DNA from: Sphingosinicella terrae
GTDB lineage: Bacteria; Pseudomonadota; Alphaproteobacteria; Sphingomonadales; Sphingomonadaceae
Reading direction: 5' to 3'
Length of the DNA: 64,000 bases
Assembly: GCF_003347635.1 (NCBI RefSeq)
Contig: NZ_QDFY01000001.1
Coordinates: forward strand, 806,001-870,000
In this document: positions 44,453 through 54,113 of the stretch, in pieces
Layout of the letters: the number at the start of each line of letters is the position of its first letter
Position numbering within the stretch: position 1 is the stretch's first letter
The notes under the pieces: generated by a model
The model's database searches: none
What the model saw: the letters and a program-made list of their open reading frames with translations, nothing else
Told to the model about the DNA's origin: nothing
Position numbers and translations under genes: made by a program

Positions 44453-45447
44453 GACCAGAGATTCCTTGTTCGGCCCCAGGCGAGGAAGAGGTCGGGCCAG
44501 TGCTCGACCGAATGGCCGCGGGCGAGACGGATGCCGAAGCCGTGGCCGCCGTCGGGAAAAAGGTGGGTCTCCACCGGCACCCCACGGTCGCGCAGCGCCT
44601 CGCGCAGCAGCAGCGTATTGCCGACCGGCACCGACTCGTCGTCCTCGGCGTGAAGCAGGAAGGTGGGCGGGCTGCCCGCCTTCACGTGCCGGTGCGGCGA
44701 GTACGCCTGCTCGCGCTGCCTTGGTGGATCGTCGCCGATCAGCCGCGAGCGTGAACCTTCATGCGCGAGCGGCGGCGTCATCGACACGACCGGATAGATG
44801 GGCGCCGCCGCGTCTGGCCGCGCCGAGAGCCGGTCGGCCTCGTCGATCGGATCGTAGGAGCGGTCGCCGAAGCGGGCGAGCAGGCTGGCACAGACATGGC
44901 CACCCGCCGAGAAGCCCATGACGCAGAGACGTGTCGGGTCGAGGCCGAAGCCGGCCGCGCGCGCGCGGAGCAGCCGCACCGCCCGCTGCGCATCGGCGAG
45001 CGGCACGTCCGCTCCCCGAAGCCAGCCCTCGTGCGGCAGACGGTAGAAAAGGACGAAGGCGGTGATGCCGCGGCCGGCGAGCAGCCGGGCCATCTCATAG
45101 CCTTCCTTGTCGATCACCACGCGCTGATAGCCGCCGCCCGGGATCAGCAGGACGGTGGCGCCGTTGGGCCGCTCGGGGCGGAAGGCAGCCATCCGCGGAC
45201 GGGCGATGCCCGTGACGATGCGGTCGTTATATCCGGGATCGGTACTGCGCTCGGTCACGGTCTCGCGCGGCGCGGCGCCGGCGAGGCCCGGCGCCCCGGC
45301 CGGCCACAGCTCGATCGTCTCCGTCGGGTCCGGGAAAGACAAGGTGCGGCCGCCCGGGACCAACGGCGGCGGCACCTGCGCCGCGGCGCGGGCGGAAAGG
45401 CCGAGTGCGAGCGTGCCGAGCAAGGCGGTACGCCGGTCGAGCTTCAT
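44449..45447 (-). CDS. secreted alpha/beta-hydrolase esterase (BD-FAE-like)
   Basis: A 332-residue esterase. The N-terminus MKLDRRTALLGTLALGLSA is a Tat-type signal. Oxyanion hole LIPGGGYQ, nucleophile in CVMGFSAGGH, acid in LLHAEDDESVPV and His in PDGGHGFGIR. Relatives remove acetyl or feruloyl groups from plant polysaccharides; with PL10 and GH43 neighbours a pectin acetylesterase role is likely but not shown. ATGA overlaps on both sides. Confidence 0.85.
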   Translation of the reverse strand: MKLDRRTALLGTLALGLSARAAAQVPPPLVPGGRTLSFPDPTETIELWPAGAPGLAGAAPRETVTERSTDPGYNDRIVTGIARPRMAAFRPERPNGATVLLIPGGGYQRVVIDKEGYEMARLLAGRGITAFVLFYRLPHEGWLRGADVPLADAQRAVRLLRARAAGFGLDPTRLCVMGFSAGGHVCASLLARFGDRSYDPIDEADRLSARPDAAAPIYPVVSMTPPLAHEGSRSRLIGDDPPRQREQAYSPHRHVKAGSPPTFLLHAEDDESVPVGNTLLLREALRDRGVPVETHLFPDGGHGFGIRLARGHSVEHWPDLFLAWGRTRNLWS

Positions 45448-47102
45448 GTCAGCGCCTCGTAACGGAAGTCGCGAAAGCGGGCGCTGCCCTGCCCGGTCGC
45501 ATAGAAACCGGGGCGCAGGCTGAGGAAGTCATAGGCCACGTTGTGGTGATAGCCGGAAACCTCCATCTGCACGTCGAATTTCCGCCAGCTCGAACCGCCG
45601 TCGGCGCTGGTGTGGATGGTGAGGATGTTGCGGTCATTGGTCAGCCGGAGCCGCAGCCGCCGCACCGGTCCGCTTGGGCCGGACTCGCGCTGGCCCGGGA
45701 TCGCGCCGCGCGGGCGCTGCAGGCCGTAGCGGTGCATGACGAGCCCATCGTCGCCGAAGCCCAGTCCGGCATAGAGCCGGCGATTGTAGAAGAGCAGCAG
45801 CCCCGCCTCGCAGCCCGGATCGACCTCGACATCCGCCTCGAAGCGGTACCTTTGATCGCCGACGATGCAGGTGACGGGCGAGCTGTCGCCCGCCGTCCTG
45901 CCCTTGCCCCGGAGACGGAGCGCGCCGTCGGCGAGCCGGACGCGATCCATCTCATCGACGGCGGGGTCGTAGAAGGCCCACTGGATGCCGAAGCGGCTGG
46001 TGGCGAAATCGTCGCTGAGCGGCAGGCCGTGCGGCTGCGGGCCGAGATCGACCGGTTTCGCGATGGGCCGGGAGAGATCGCCGCCGAGCGGCCGGATCCA
46101 CCCCTCCTCGGTCCACTCGACCGGCTCGAGCAGGGCCTGGCGGCCGAGCGTCCAATAGCCGTTCTCATAGCCGTGATAGATCATCCACCAGCGACCGCCC
46201 GGCCCCTCGAACAGGGTGGCGTGGCCCCTCGACCACCATTTCTCGGTCTCGGACTGCGTCCGCAGCACCGGATTGGCGGGATCATCCTCCCACGGCCCGT
46301 CGATCGAGCGCGAGCGCGCCATGATCACCATGTGGCCGGTCGGCGGGCCCGCCGTCCCTCCGACCGCGGTCACCATGTAGAAATAGCCGCCGCGGCGAAC
46401 GATCTTCGGGCCTTCCGGGGCGAAGGTCTCGACCACCCAGTCTTCGGGATAGCGCCAGGGATCGTAGATATGCTCGACCGGCCCCGCCTTGGCGAGGCCG
46501 TCGGCGGTCAGCCGGACACGGTCGCCGCCCGACAGGAAGATGTAGCGCCGGCCGTCCTCGCCGACGGCATGGCCGGGGTCGATATGCTGGGGAAGGTCGA
46601 GGTCGATCGGCTCGGACCATGGCCCTTCGATGCGGTCCGCATGGATGACGTAGATCGAGCGTCGATCGGGCGTTCGCGCCGGGATGTAGACGAAGTAGCG
46701 GCCGTCATGCTTGACCAGCTCGGGCGCCCAGACCGAGCCGATCGGCGTGCGCAGCGCGGCCGTGACCGGCCGCCAGTTGACCAGGTCGCGGCTGTGCCAG
46801 ATGACGATGCCGGGATAGGCATCGAAGCTCGAGAAGGTGAGATAATAATCGTCATCGTCTCGCAGGATGGTCGGATCGGGATGGTCGCCGGCGAAGACCG
46901 GGTTGAGGAAGGTCCCGTCGCCGAGATCGGCCTTACGCTGGCCCTCGAAGCCGCGCCCCCAGCGCATGTCGCCATGGGGGTCGAGCGAAGAGGAGGCGCG
47001 CGAGCCCTGGGCGAGCAGCTTCCCCGTACCGAGCGGGCCGGCACCGACGCCGAGCGACAGCCCGGTCGCAGCGATGGCTTTCAATGTCGTCCGGCGGTCC
47101 AT
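45444..47102 (-). CDS. GH43-family glycoside hydrolase with C-terminal beta-sandwich
   Basis: A 552-residue exported enzyme. Tat-like signal (MDRRTTLKAIAATGLSLGVG). The five-bladed propeller has the base Asp76 in GDHPDPT, VWAPEL and the acid Glu in TFAPEGPKIV. The C-terminal 200 residues form a concanavalin-like domain. GH43 enzymes release arabinose, xylose or galactose from side chains; specificity is not clear. It begins 71 bases after the TonB-receptor stop, with a strong terminator in that gap. Confidence 0.88.
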   Translation of the reverse strand: MDRRTTLKAIAATGLSLGVGAGPLGTGKLLAQGSRASSSLDPHGDMRWGRGFEGQRKADLGDGTFLNPVFAGDHPDPTILRDDDDYYLTFSSFDAYPGIVIWHSRDLVNWRPVTAALRTPIGSVWAPELVKHDGRYFVYIPARTPDRRSIYVIHADRIEGPWSEPIDLDLPQHIDPGHAVGEDGRRYIFLSGGDRVRLTADGLAKAGPVEHIYDPWRYPEDWVVETFAPEGPKIVRRGGYFYMVTAVGGTAGPPTGHMVIMARSRSIDGPWEDDPANPVLRTQSETEKWWSRGHATLFEGPGGRWWMIYHGYENGYWTLGRQALLEPVEWTEEGWIRPLGGDLSRPIAKPVDLGPQPHGLPLSDDFATSRFGIQWAFYDPAVDEMDRVRLADGALRLRGKGRTAGDSSPVTCIVGDQRYRFEADVEVDPGCEAGLLLFYNRRLYAGLGFGDDGLVMHRYGLQRPRGAIPGQRESGPSGPVRRLRLRLTNDRNILTIHTSADGGSSWRKFDVQMEVSGYHHNVAYDFLSLRPGFYATGQGSARFRDFRYEALT

Positions 47103-47116
47103 CAGCCCCTGTCCCT

Positions 47117-47153
47117 GAAAAAAACGGCCGGGCGTACGATCCGACGCCCGGCC
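47117..47153 (-). terminator. intrinsic terminator between TonB receptor and GH43 genes
   Basis: On the minus strand the stem GGCCGGGCGT / ACGCCCGGCC (ten bases, eight-base loop) is followed by G and seven T. It lies 20 bases after the receptor stop and its T run ends about 15 bases before the GH43 start. Confidence 0.9.
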
Positions 47154-47172
47154 AAGGGGGGATGCGCGTCGG

Positions 47173-50106
47173 TCAAAGGCGGTAACGGACCCCGAACAGG
47201 AAGGTCCGGCCGAAATGGTTGTTCTCATAGGCCCGGTTCGCGTCGATATCGACGAAACGGTCGCGATACTCGTCGGTCAGATTGATGCCCTCGATCGACA
47301 CCTCGAAATGGTCGTTGATCTCATAGCGCAGGACGGCGTCGAGATTGATTGTCGAGTTGAAGCCTTCGAAGACGTTTCCGGTGCCGCTGTTCTGATCGAC
47401 ATAGCGGCTGCGATAGCTGATCGAGCCGCGGGCGCTGAACGGGCCGTCCTCATAATAAAGGGTGGCATTGAAGGCGCGCTTCGACAGGCCGAACAATGTG
47501 GACGTCCGAGTTTCGCTCACCAGCGGTCCGAAGGCGCAATTCGCACCGACACAAGTGGCGACCGCGGGGCCGCTGACCTGATAATCGGCGTCGGAGTCGA
47601 CGAGGGTGACGTTCACGATGCCGCCGAAATTGGACAGGAAGCCCGGCAGGAAGGTGAACGGCGCCTGCAACGCCACCTCGATGCCGTTCAGGGTTGCGCC
47701 CTCGCCATTGCCCTGGGTCGACAAGGTCCAGATCGGCGCCGCGCGCAGATCCGCGTCGAGCGCGCCGGGCGAGGACGGAACGAGCACCGACACCGGCAGT
47801 CCCGTCGCATCGAAGCTCGTCGTCTGGGTGATCGAAATCGGGAAGCTGGCGACCTCCTTGCGGAACAGGGCGACCGAGAAGACCGATTCCGGCGCGAAAT
47901 ACCATTCGATGCCAAGGTCGAAATTGGTCGCTCGGTAAGGCTGGAGGAAGGGATTGCCGTTGGTGATCCGGAAGTTGAAGCCGTCCGCCGAGCCGCCCGG
48001 GGTAAGGTTGCCGAGCGAAGGCCGGGTCATGACCTTGGCGACGGCGGCGCGGACGATGAGATCTTCGGTTGGATAGAAAGCGAGATTCACCGCCGGCAGC
48101 CAGTCGTCATAGCCACGATCGACGGTGACCTGGACCCCGCTCAGCAGACCGGTCGAGCTTTGATCGGTATGGACGTAGCGGATGCCGGCATTCAAGGCGT
48201 AGCGAAGGGTTCCGAGCTCGCCTCGGGCGTTGAACTGGAGATAGCCTCCGGTCACCTCCTCGGTGACGCTGCGGATGTTGCCGGCGTCCGGCCTGGCCTC
48301 GCGATCATAGAGGCCCGTGAAGGCGGTGCCCGCTTCCAGGTTCGGGATCAGCCAACTCGTCGTCGTCCCGCTCGGCTGACCGGCATTACCGAGCTCGAAC
48401 AGCTCGGCGAGATCGCCGGTGACCGGGAAGCCATAGACGGCGGTGGGGCCGAAGACGCTGCTCGGCGTGCAGGTGATCGTGCCGAGAACCAGGTCGGGCC
48501 CGCCGCTGCTGCCGCACACGGCGGTATCGCGGGTGAAAGCCTCGGCCTCGAAGTCGTAGCGGCGGTAGACCGCACCGGCGAGGACCTGAAGCCCGTCCGC
48601 CACGTCCCATTCGGTGCGCAGCTGCGCCGTGCGGAACTTGTTGGTGACGTTGGACGGGCGATCGCGAATCTCGGCCAGCTGGAAATTGGCCGGATTGGTG
48701 ACGTCGGTGCCGAAGGTCAGCACCGGGCTGCGCGAATCGGTGTAATCGTAGCTGTAGCCCTGTGCGTCACGGTCGTCGAAGACCAAGGTCGTCTCGACCG
48801 GAATGTCGGCGCTCGATCGCGAGAAGCCCCCCATCAGGGTGAAGCGGAAGGTGTCGCCGATATCCTGGTCCCAGCTGCCGCCGATCTGGTAGAATTCGGT
48901 CTCCGACCGGCGCAGATAATGCTCGGTGCGAACCCAGGCGTCGTTGACCGTCGCCCGCACCAGATTGTTGGTCTCGGGGTCGATCTCATAGTCGACGATA
49001 TCGATCGAGCGCTCGTTGCTGCGGAACAGGACCTCGCCCCATTTCTCGCGGCGATCCTCGCGGAAGCGGGAATAAAGGGCGTCCACCGAGAAGCGCGTCG
49101 ACTCGCTCGGCTCGAACTGGACGCTGCCGGTCAGGCCGAGCCGCTCGCGATCGTGCGAGACTTCACCGTAGCGCGGAATGCGCGGATGGAAAGCGAGCGC
49201 CGCCTGGTCGCAGACCGCGCTCGGGAGATAGCGGCCGCCGCTATTCTGTCGCGGCGTGAGGTCTTCCGCCGAATTGGTCCAGCAGGGCGTGCCGGCAACG
49301 GAGTCGAAGCGGGCCTGTGCCCATCGGACGGTGTTGTTGCCGAGCTCGAGCGTCTCGGTGTTCTGGTAGGCGGCCGAGACCGAGACGCCGAAGGTGCCGG
49401 CATCGTTGCGCCAGCCGAGCAGGCCGGCGAGGCGCGGCCCGACCGTGTCGCTGAGATCATTGTAGGAGGCCTGTGCCGAGGCGACCAGCGACAGCCCCGC
49501 CCGACCCCCCAGAGGATTGCCGGTATTGAGATCGACGACGGCGCCGAGCGAACCCTCGTCGAGCGAAGCCTCGGCGGTCTTGTGGACGACCAGCGAGGTG
49601 AACAGCTCCGAGGCGAAGACGTTGAAGTCGAAAGCGCGGTCTCGGTTGGCCGAAGCGCCGTCGCTGGACGTGGCGATCGTCTCCATCCCGTTCACACGGA
49701 CGCGGGTGAATTGCGAGCCGAGGCCACGGACGGTGATCGCCCGGCCCTCGCCGCCGTCGCGCTGAATCGAGATTCCGGGGATGCGCTGCAGCGACTCGGC
49801 GAGGTTCTGGTCGGGAAACTGGGCGATGTCCTCGGCGACGATCGCGTCGACCGCCGACACGGATTGGCGCTTGAGCTCGAGTGCCTGGTTCAGCGACTGG
49901 CGAAAGCCGGTGACGACGATCTCGTCCTCGGCCGGCGCGCCGCTGTCGACCTGCTGGGTATCCCCCGCGCCGATCTGCGGATCCGCCTGGCCCGTTTCCT
50001 GCGCATGGGCCGAAAAGGAGAAGGTCGCGATCGCCAGCGCCGACGCCGCACCCATCATGCGAAGGAGCCTCTGCCCGGCCGGCGCGAATTCCTGAATCGA
50101 AGCCAT
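47173..50106 (-). CDS. TonB-dependent outer-membrane receptor (carbohydrate type)
   Basis: A 977-residue outer-membrane receptor. Signal peptide MASIQEFAPAGQRLLRMMGA continues to AHAQ; TonB box EIVVTGFRQSL; plug with DIAQFPDQNLAESLQRIPGI and GLGSQFTRVRVNGMET; barrel ends in FGVRYRL. This sequence type is common in sphingomonad and Caulobacter sugar clusters and would import oligogalacturonides made by the neighbouring pectate lyase. Two operator copies are in its upstream region. It leads the leftward extracellular set but is separated from GH43 by a terminator. Confidence 0.93.
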   Translation of the reverse strand: MASIQEFAPAGQRLLRMMGAASALAIATFSFSAHAQETGQADPQIGAGDTQQVDSGAPAEDEIVVTGFRQSLNQALELKRQSVSAVDAIVAEDIAQFPDQNLAESLQRIPGISIQRDGGEGRAITVRGLGSQFTRVRVNGMETIATSSDGASANRDRAFDFNVFASELFTSLVVHKTAEASLDEGSLGAVVDLNTGNPLGGRAGLSLVASAQASYNDLSDTVGPRLAGLLGWRNDAGTFGVSVSAAYQNTETLELGNNTVRWAQARFDSVAGTPCWTNSAEDLTPRQNSGGRYLPSAVCDQAALAFHPRIPRYGEVSHDRERLGLTGSVQFEPSESTRFSVDALYSRFREDRREKWGEVLFRSNERSIDIVDYEIDPETNNLVRATVNDAWVRTEHYLRRSETEFYQIGGSWDQDIGDTFRFTLMGGFSRSSADIPVETTLVFDDRDAQGYSYDYTDSRSPVLTFGTDVTNPANFQLAEIRDRPSNVTNKFRTAQLRTEWDVADGLQVLAGAVYRRYDFEAEAFTRDTAVCGSSGGPDLVLGTITCTPSSVFGPTAVYGFPVTGDLAELFELGNAGQPSGTTTSWLIPNLEAGTAFTGLYDREARPDAGNIRSVTEEVTGGYLQFNARGELGTLRYALNAGIRYVHTDQSSTGLLSGVQVTVDRGYDDWLPAVNLAFYPTEDLIVRAAVAKVMTRPSLGNLTPGGSADGFNFRITNGNPFLQPYRATNFDLGIEWYFAPESVFSVALFRKEVASFPISITQTTSFDATGLPVSVLVPSSPGALDADLRAAPIWTLSTQGNGEGATLNGIEVALQAPFTFLPGFLSNFGGIVNVTLVDSDADYQVSGPAVATCVGANCAFGPLVSETRTSTLFGLSKRAFNATLYYEDGPFSARGSISYRSRYVDQNSGTGNVFEGFNSTINLDAVLRYEINDHFEVSIEGINLTDEYRDRFVDIDANRAYENNHFGRTFLFGVRYRL

Positions 50107-50146
50107 GTCTATCCCCTTCCGTCAGCGCGACCTCGCGCCCCGCTCA

Positions 50147-50160
50147 TGACACCGGTGTCT
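50147..50160. promoter_or_regulatory. LacI-type operator, 41 bases upstream of TonB receptor
   Basis: TGACACCGGTGTCT, carrying the shared core TGACACCGGT and a near-perfect dyad (GACACC/GGTGTC). It lies within the 5' leader of the receptor gene, so it may act as a roadblock site. Confidence 0.7.
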
Positions 50161-50293
50161 TGCCGAGGGGCGAAAGAAGGCGGGCCTTGCCGCGTAGACG
50201 CAGAAGAGAAGCGTCGAGCAGGGCTCGGGGCCCCAGTCTTCCTCTCCCTGCGCTGCGTTCGGCCGCAGTCCTTTATCGCCGGCGCTCATTGAA

Positions 50294-50306
50294 GTAACCG
50301 GTGTCA
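50294..50306. promoter_or_regulatory. LacI-type operator, 187 bases upstream of TonB receptor
   Basis: GTAACCGGTGTCA; its complement is TGACACCGGTTAC, identical to the site at 56324. Likely near the receptor promoter. Confidence 0.7.
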
Positions 50307-50538
50307 TCGGGTTTTGAGCCGAGCCGGCGCGACTGTCAAGCGCATGGTTCGCCGGCTCGGGGCGGAGGCTGGGAGCGTGGCTTCCCGGCAACAGGAGCAA
50401 GCCGGCGGCTGCGGCCGCGACCGTCGTGCCCGGTCTCCTGTCGCGCCGTCCTTCAGCGTCGAAGAGACCAGAGCCGGCTGCGTTCCGATAGCCTCGGGAC
50501 GGCCGCTCCAGGTTATTGGTTTGCCGCAATTTTCGAGT

Positions 50539-50560
50539 AGTCAGACGATAACGTCTGACT
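50539..50560. promoter_or_regulatory. perfect palindrome between carboxylesterase and TonB receptor
   Basis: AGTCAGACG-ATAA-CGTCTGACT, a perfect nine-base inverted repeat with a four-base centre, in an AT-richer patch. Its 18-base core resembles the site at 1829. It lies 66 bases after the carboxylesterase stop (leftward) and 433 bases upstream of the receptor start, so it could be an operator or a transcript-end hairpin (no T run). The other parts of 50107-50625 hold two LacI-type sites and no gene. Confidence 0.5.
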
Positions 50561-50625
50561 GCATTCGATCTGCTCTGTCCGGTAAGTTGACGGTGAAGTT
50601 GGGCAGAGATCGTCCGGCAAGGCGA

Positions 50626-52206
50626 TCAGGTTCCCGGCTGGACGTAGGGCACCCGTGCGAACAGCTCCCTCTGCACCCGGCGCGGATCGTTCTCGACCCG
50701 AAGGCGGCGGTCGAAGACCATCGTCTGACGCTCGGGAACGCGATGGACCGGCCAGTCGGGCAAATCGGCGTGATTCGGGTCCCCGTTCCGCGCCAGGGCG
50801 ATGAACGCGTCCATCATCGCCGCGCTCAGCCGACGCGAGTCGGCGCCGGTGCCGGCGATCGAACCCGCTGCGTCGAGCGTGCCGAACACGAGCGGGATGT
50901 CGAGCGTGTGCGGCGCCCCGCGCCAAGGTTCGATCGGCGACGGGAAATCGAGCTGGTAGACCCAGGTCGGCGCGCCCGCGCGGGCGCGGGCGTCGGCTTC
51001 CTCGACCTGGCCGCGCCAGCTGCGGCCGGCGGTGGTCGCCGCGAAGAAGACCTCTTCCGCCGAAAATCCCGGGAACAGCTTGCGATATTCCGCCACCACC
51101 CACTCAGGATGCGCGTCGACGCGCAGCTCCGGCGCCATCCGCTCGGCGAGGTTGCTCCAGTCGAGGCCGACGATGCGGGGATGGTCAGGGCCAAAGAAGC
51201 CCCTCGTCTCGTCGCGCGTATTGCCGAGCATCATCGGGATCGGGTTCGACTGCGGTGGGGCGTCGGGCCAGAAGGGATGGCGAGCCAGCCATTTCATGTC
51301 GAGCACCGGGCCGAAATAGACGCCGCCGCCGAGGATCGGATCGGTAGCGGAAAGCCCCTCGACCAAAGCCGGCGTCGGCATCGCCAGCAGCTCGTCGGCG
51401 CTACGGGCGCCGAGCGCGGCCATGTAGGCGCTGGTCCGGGCGGTGGCGTTGAGCGGCCCCGAGGCGGTGACCTGCTGTCCGCTCATGGTCGCGGCGCGGT
51501 GAAAGAGGCCCGCCGCGGCAGGCATGCCCATCAAGGTCGCGATCTTGGCGCCCCCGCCCGACTGGCCGAACACCATCACCCGCCCAGGATCGCCTCCGAA
51601 ATCCGCGATATTGTCGCGGATCCAGCGCAGGGCGAGCACCAGGTCGAGCTGGCCGGCATTGCCGCTGTCGGGAAAGCGCGGATCGAGCCGCGCGAGATAG
51701 AGATAGCCGAAGGCGTTCAGGCGATGATTCACCGTCACCACGACGACGTCGCCGCGCGCAGCGAGATGGCGGCCGTCATTGAGCGGATCGGCGACGCTTC
51801 CGGCCGAATAGGCGCCGCCATGGAAATAGACCATGACCGGCCGGCGAGCGCGCGCATCCGCCTCCGGGGACCAGATGTTGAGCGTCAGGCAATCTTCGTC
51901 CTGCGGCTGGTAGCGGTCGCCCCGCTGCGGGCAGGCCGGGCCGAAAGCGGCGGCGTCGACGACCTCGCGCGCCGCTGGCTCGGCCGCGGGCGCCTCGAAC
52001 CGCCGCGCCCGTCCGTAGCGTATGCCCAGGAAGCGGCGGATCCCCTGCTCGCGGATCCCGGCGAAGCGGCCCGCCGGAGACTCGACCGGCACCTCGCGCC
52101 GCGCCCGCGCCGCGGCGGGAAAGGCAGCGACCGCCGCGCTCCCGGCCAGCATCGCCCGCCGGCTGATCGACGTCATCCGCGCCGCACGCTCGTCATCACC
52201 CTGCAC
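50626..52206 (-). CDS. type B carboxylesterase
   Basis: A 526-residue exported esterase. Tat-type signal (ISRRAMLAGSAAVAAFPAAA). The active-site Ser is in VFGQSGGGAKIA, the oxyanion hole in VYFHGGAY and EDCLTLNIWSP is family-typical. The acid and His regions are present, with GTGADSRRLS near the end. Substrate unclear; its place right after kdgK suggests removal of acyl groups from pectin-derived sugars. GTG 52206 follows GGAGGGACGCG; ATG 52176 is possible. Last gene of kduI-kduD-kdgK. Confidence 0.86.
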   Translation of the reverse strand: MQGDDERAARMTSISRRAMLAGSAAVAAFPAAARARREVPVESPAGRFAGIREQGIRRFLGIRYGRARRFEAPAAEPAAREVVDAAAFGPACPQRGDRYQPQDEDCLTLNIWSPEADARARRPVMVYFHGGAYSAGSVADPLNDGRHLAARGDVVVVTVNHRLNAFGYLYLARLDPRFPDSGNAGQLDLVLALRWIRDNIADFGGDPGRVMVFGQSGGGAKIATLMGMPAAAGLFHRAATMSGQQVTASGPLNATARTSAYMAALGARSADELLAMPTPALVEGLSATDPILGGGVYFGPVLDMKWLARHPFWPDAPPQSNPIPMMLGNTRDETRGFFGPDHPRIVGLDWSNLAERMAPELRVDAHPEWVVAEYRKLFPGFSAEEVFFAATTAGRSWRGQVEEADARARAGAPTWVYQLDFPSPIEPWRGAPHTLDIPLVFGTLDAAGSIAGTGADSRRLSAAMMDAFIALARNGDPNHADLPDWPVHRVPERQTMVFDRRLRVENDPRRVQRELFARVPYVQPGT

Positions 52207-52230
52207 CGCGTCCCTCCCGCCGCCGGCCGC

Positions 52231-53286
52231 TTAGCGACGCACGTCGAGCTGGCCGGCCATGAAGGCGTCCACCTCCCCGGTTCCGAACAGGCTCGCATCG
52301 CCCGGCAGGCTATGCTTGAGGCAGGCGAGTGCCAGTCCGGCGCGCGCCGCCCAGTCGATGCCGCGACCGAGACGCAGGCCGTGGAGCACGCCGGCGGCGA
52401 AGGCATCGCCGGCGCCGATCCGGTCGACGATGCCGGGAATTGTGACTTCCTCCGTCTGCACCGCCCCATCGCGCGTATCGATCCTGCCGGAGAGGCGGTG
52501 CGTGTCGGCATCGACGAGATGACGGGCGGTCGAGGCGATCAGCTCGAGCTTCGGAAAGGCGGCGAAAGCGGCCTCGGCGGCGGCGCGGCGGCGCGCCTCG
52601 CCCTCGCCCTCCAGGCTGCGCCCGAGGAGCAGGGCCACGTCTCGGTGATTGCCGAACAATATGTCCGCTTTCTCGACCAGCCGGCGCAGAATCGAGGGTG
52701 GATCGCCGTCCCAGCGCTCCCACAAATTGGCGCGGTAGTTTCCGTCGAAGGAAAGGGGAATAGCGCGCGCCGCCGCCGCCTCGGCGGCGGCCTCGGCCAC
52801 AGCGGCCGAGCGCGGCCCGAGCGCCGGCGTGATACCGGAAAGGTGCAGCCGGTCGGCGCCTTCCAGCAGCGCGGTCCAGTCGAAATCGTCCGGCCCGGCA
52901 AGCGCGAAGCTGCTTCCCTCGCGGTCATAGGTGATGGCCGAGGCGCGCAGACCTGCTCCCGTCGACAGGAAATAGAGGCCCATCCGGCCGGGCGCCGTCG
53001 CGACGCGCGATGCGTCGACTCCATGGCGGCGCAGGAAGCCCGCCGCCGCCTCCCCGAGCGGATTGTCCGGCACGCGGCCGATCATCGCCGTTCGGTGGCC
53101 GAGCCGCGCCAGGCCGATCGCGACATTGGCCTCGGCGCCGCCGACATGGACGTCGAGGCGTCCGCTCTGCAGCAGCAGCTCGCGCCCCGGCGCGCTCAGG
53201 CGGAGCAGCAGCTCGCCGAAGCAGGCGACGTGGCCGGAGGGTGGTGCCCGATGATCGCCCAGATGTTCCTCCCCTGCTCGCGGCAA
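52231..53286 (-). CDS. kdgK: 2-keto-3-deoxygluconate kinase (PfkB family)
   Basis: A 351-residue ribokinase-family enzyme that phosphorylates KDG to KDPG for the Entner-Doudoroff route. VGGAEANVAIGLARLG is the substrate-binding start, FDGNYRANLW matches KDG kinases, and DRIGAGDAFAAGVLHGL has the catalytic Asp. The start is TTG 53286 by exclusion, with AAGGG upstream; the first 18 residues are not conserved-looking. Between kduD and the carboxylesterase in one direction. Confidence 0.87.
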   Translation of the reverse strand: MPRAGEEHLGDHRAPPSGHVACFGELLLRLSAPGRELLLQSGRLDVHVGGAEANVAIGLARLGHRTAMIGRVPDNPLGEAAAGFLRRHGVDASRVATAPGRMGLYFLSTGAGLRASAITYDREGSSFALAGPDDFDWTALLEGADRLHLSGITPALGPRSAAVAEAAAEAAAARAIPLSFDGNYRANLWERWDGDPPSILRRLVEKADILFGNHRDVALLLGRSLEGEGEARRRAAAEAAFAAFPKLELIASTARHLVDADTHRLSGRIDTRDGAVQTEEVTIPGIVDRIGAGDAFAAGVLHGLRLGRGIDWAARAGLALACLKHSLPGDASLFGTGEVDAFMAGQLDVRR

Positions 53287-53354
53287 TGCCCGCGCCCTTC
53301 AGGTCCGAAGGTGCGTCGCGGCGAGCTTAGCGGCGCTTGCCCGCGCGTCCATCC

Positions 53355-54113
53355 TCACCGCGCCAGCCAGCCGCCGTCCACCGCGAGGATATGGCCCTGG
53401 ACGTAGTCCGAAGCCGAGGAAGCGAGGAAGACCGCGGCCCCGCCGAGATCGGCTGGGGCGCCCCAGCGGCCGGCCGGGATCCGCTCCAGGATCTGCCGGT
53501 TACGGGTCTCGTCCGCCTGCAGCGCCGCCGTGTTGTTGGTGGCGATGTAGCCCGGGGCGATCGCGTTGACGTTGATCCCCTTGGCCGCCCACTCGTTGGC
53601 GAGCAACCGGGTCAGCCCGGCGACGCCGCTCTTCGAGGCGGTATAGCTCGGCACCCTGATGCCGCCCTGAAAGCTCAGCATCGAGGCGATGTTGATGATC
53701 TTGCCGCGGCCCTGCTTCGCCATATGCCGGCCGGCGGCCTGGCAGAGGAAGAAGAGCGATTTGAGGTTGGTGTCGATCACCGAATCCCAATCCTCCTCGG
53801 TGAAATCGAGCGCATCGGCGCGGCGGATGATGCCGGCATTGTTGACGAGGATGTCGAGGCCGCCGAGCTCGCCGATCGTGCGGTCGACCACCGCCTGCAC
53901 CGGAGCGGTCGTCGCGAAATCGGCGGGGACGACCAGGGCGCGGCGCCCGAGGCCGCGCACCCGCTCCGCGGTGTCCTCGGCCGGGGTGCGGCCGGCGAGG
54001 GCGACGTCGGCGCCGGCTTCGGCGAGGGCGAGCGCGAGCCCCTGGCCGATGCCGGTATTGGCGCCGGTGACGATCGCGACCCGGCCGGACAGATCGAACG
54101 GGTTCATGCTCAT
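53355..54113 (-). CDS. kduD: 2-dehydro-3-deoxy-D-gluconate 5-dehydrogenase
   Basis: A 252-residue short-chain dehydrogenase that reduces 2,5-diketo-3-deoxygluconate to [22 protein letters not shown] is the NAD motif, NNAGIIRR and [13 protein letters not shown] the catalytic region, and [15 protein letters not shown] is typical of KduD. ATGA overlap with kduI makes the assignment firm. Confidence 0.93.
   Translation of the reverse strand: MSMNPFDLSGRVAIVTGANTGIGQGLALALAEAGADVALAGRTPAEDTAERVRGLGRRALVVPADFATTAPVQAVVDRTIGELGGLDILVNNAGIIRRADALDFTEEDWDSVIDTNLKSLFFLCQAAGRHMAKQGRGKIINIASMLSFQGGIRVPSYTASKSGVAGLTRLLANEWAAKGINVNAIAPGYIATNNTAALQADETRNRQILERIPAGRWGAPADLGGAAVFLASSASDYVQGHILAVDGGWLAR

Noticed and set aside
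47215-50292. 1025-codon open frame opposite the TonB receptor
   Set aside because: The receptor on the minus strand has clear signal, TonB box and barrel; the antisense reading has none.
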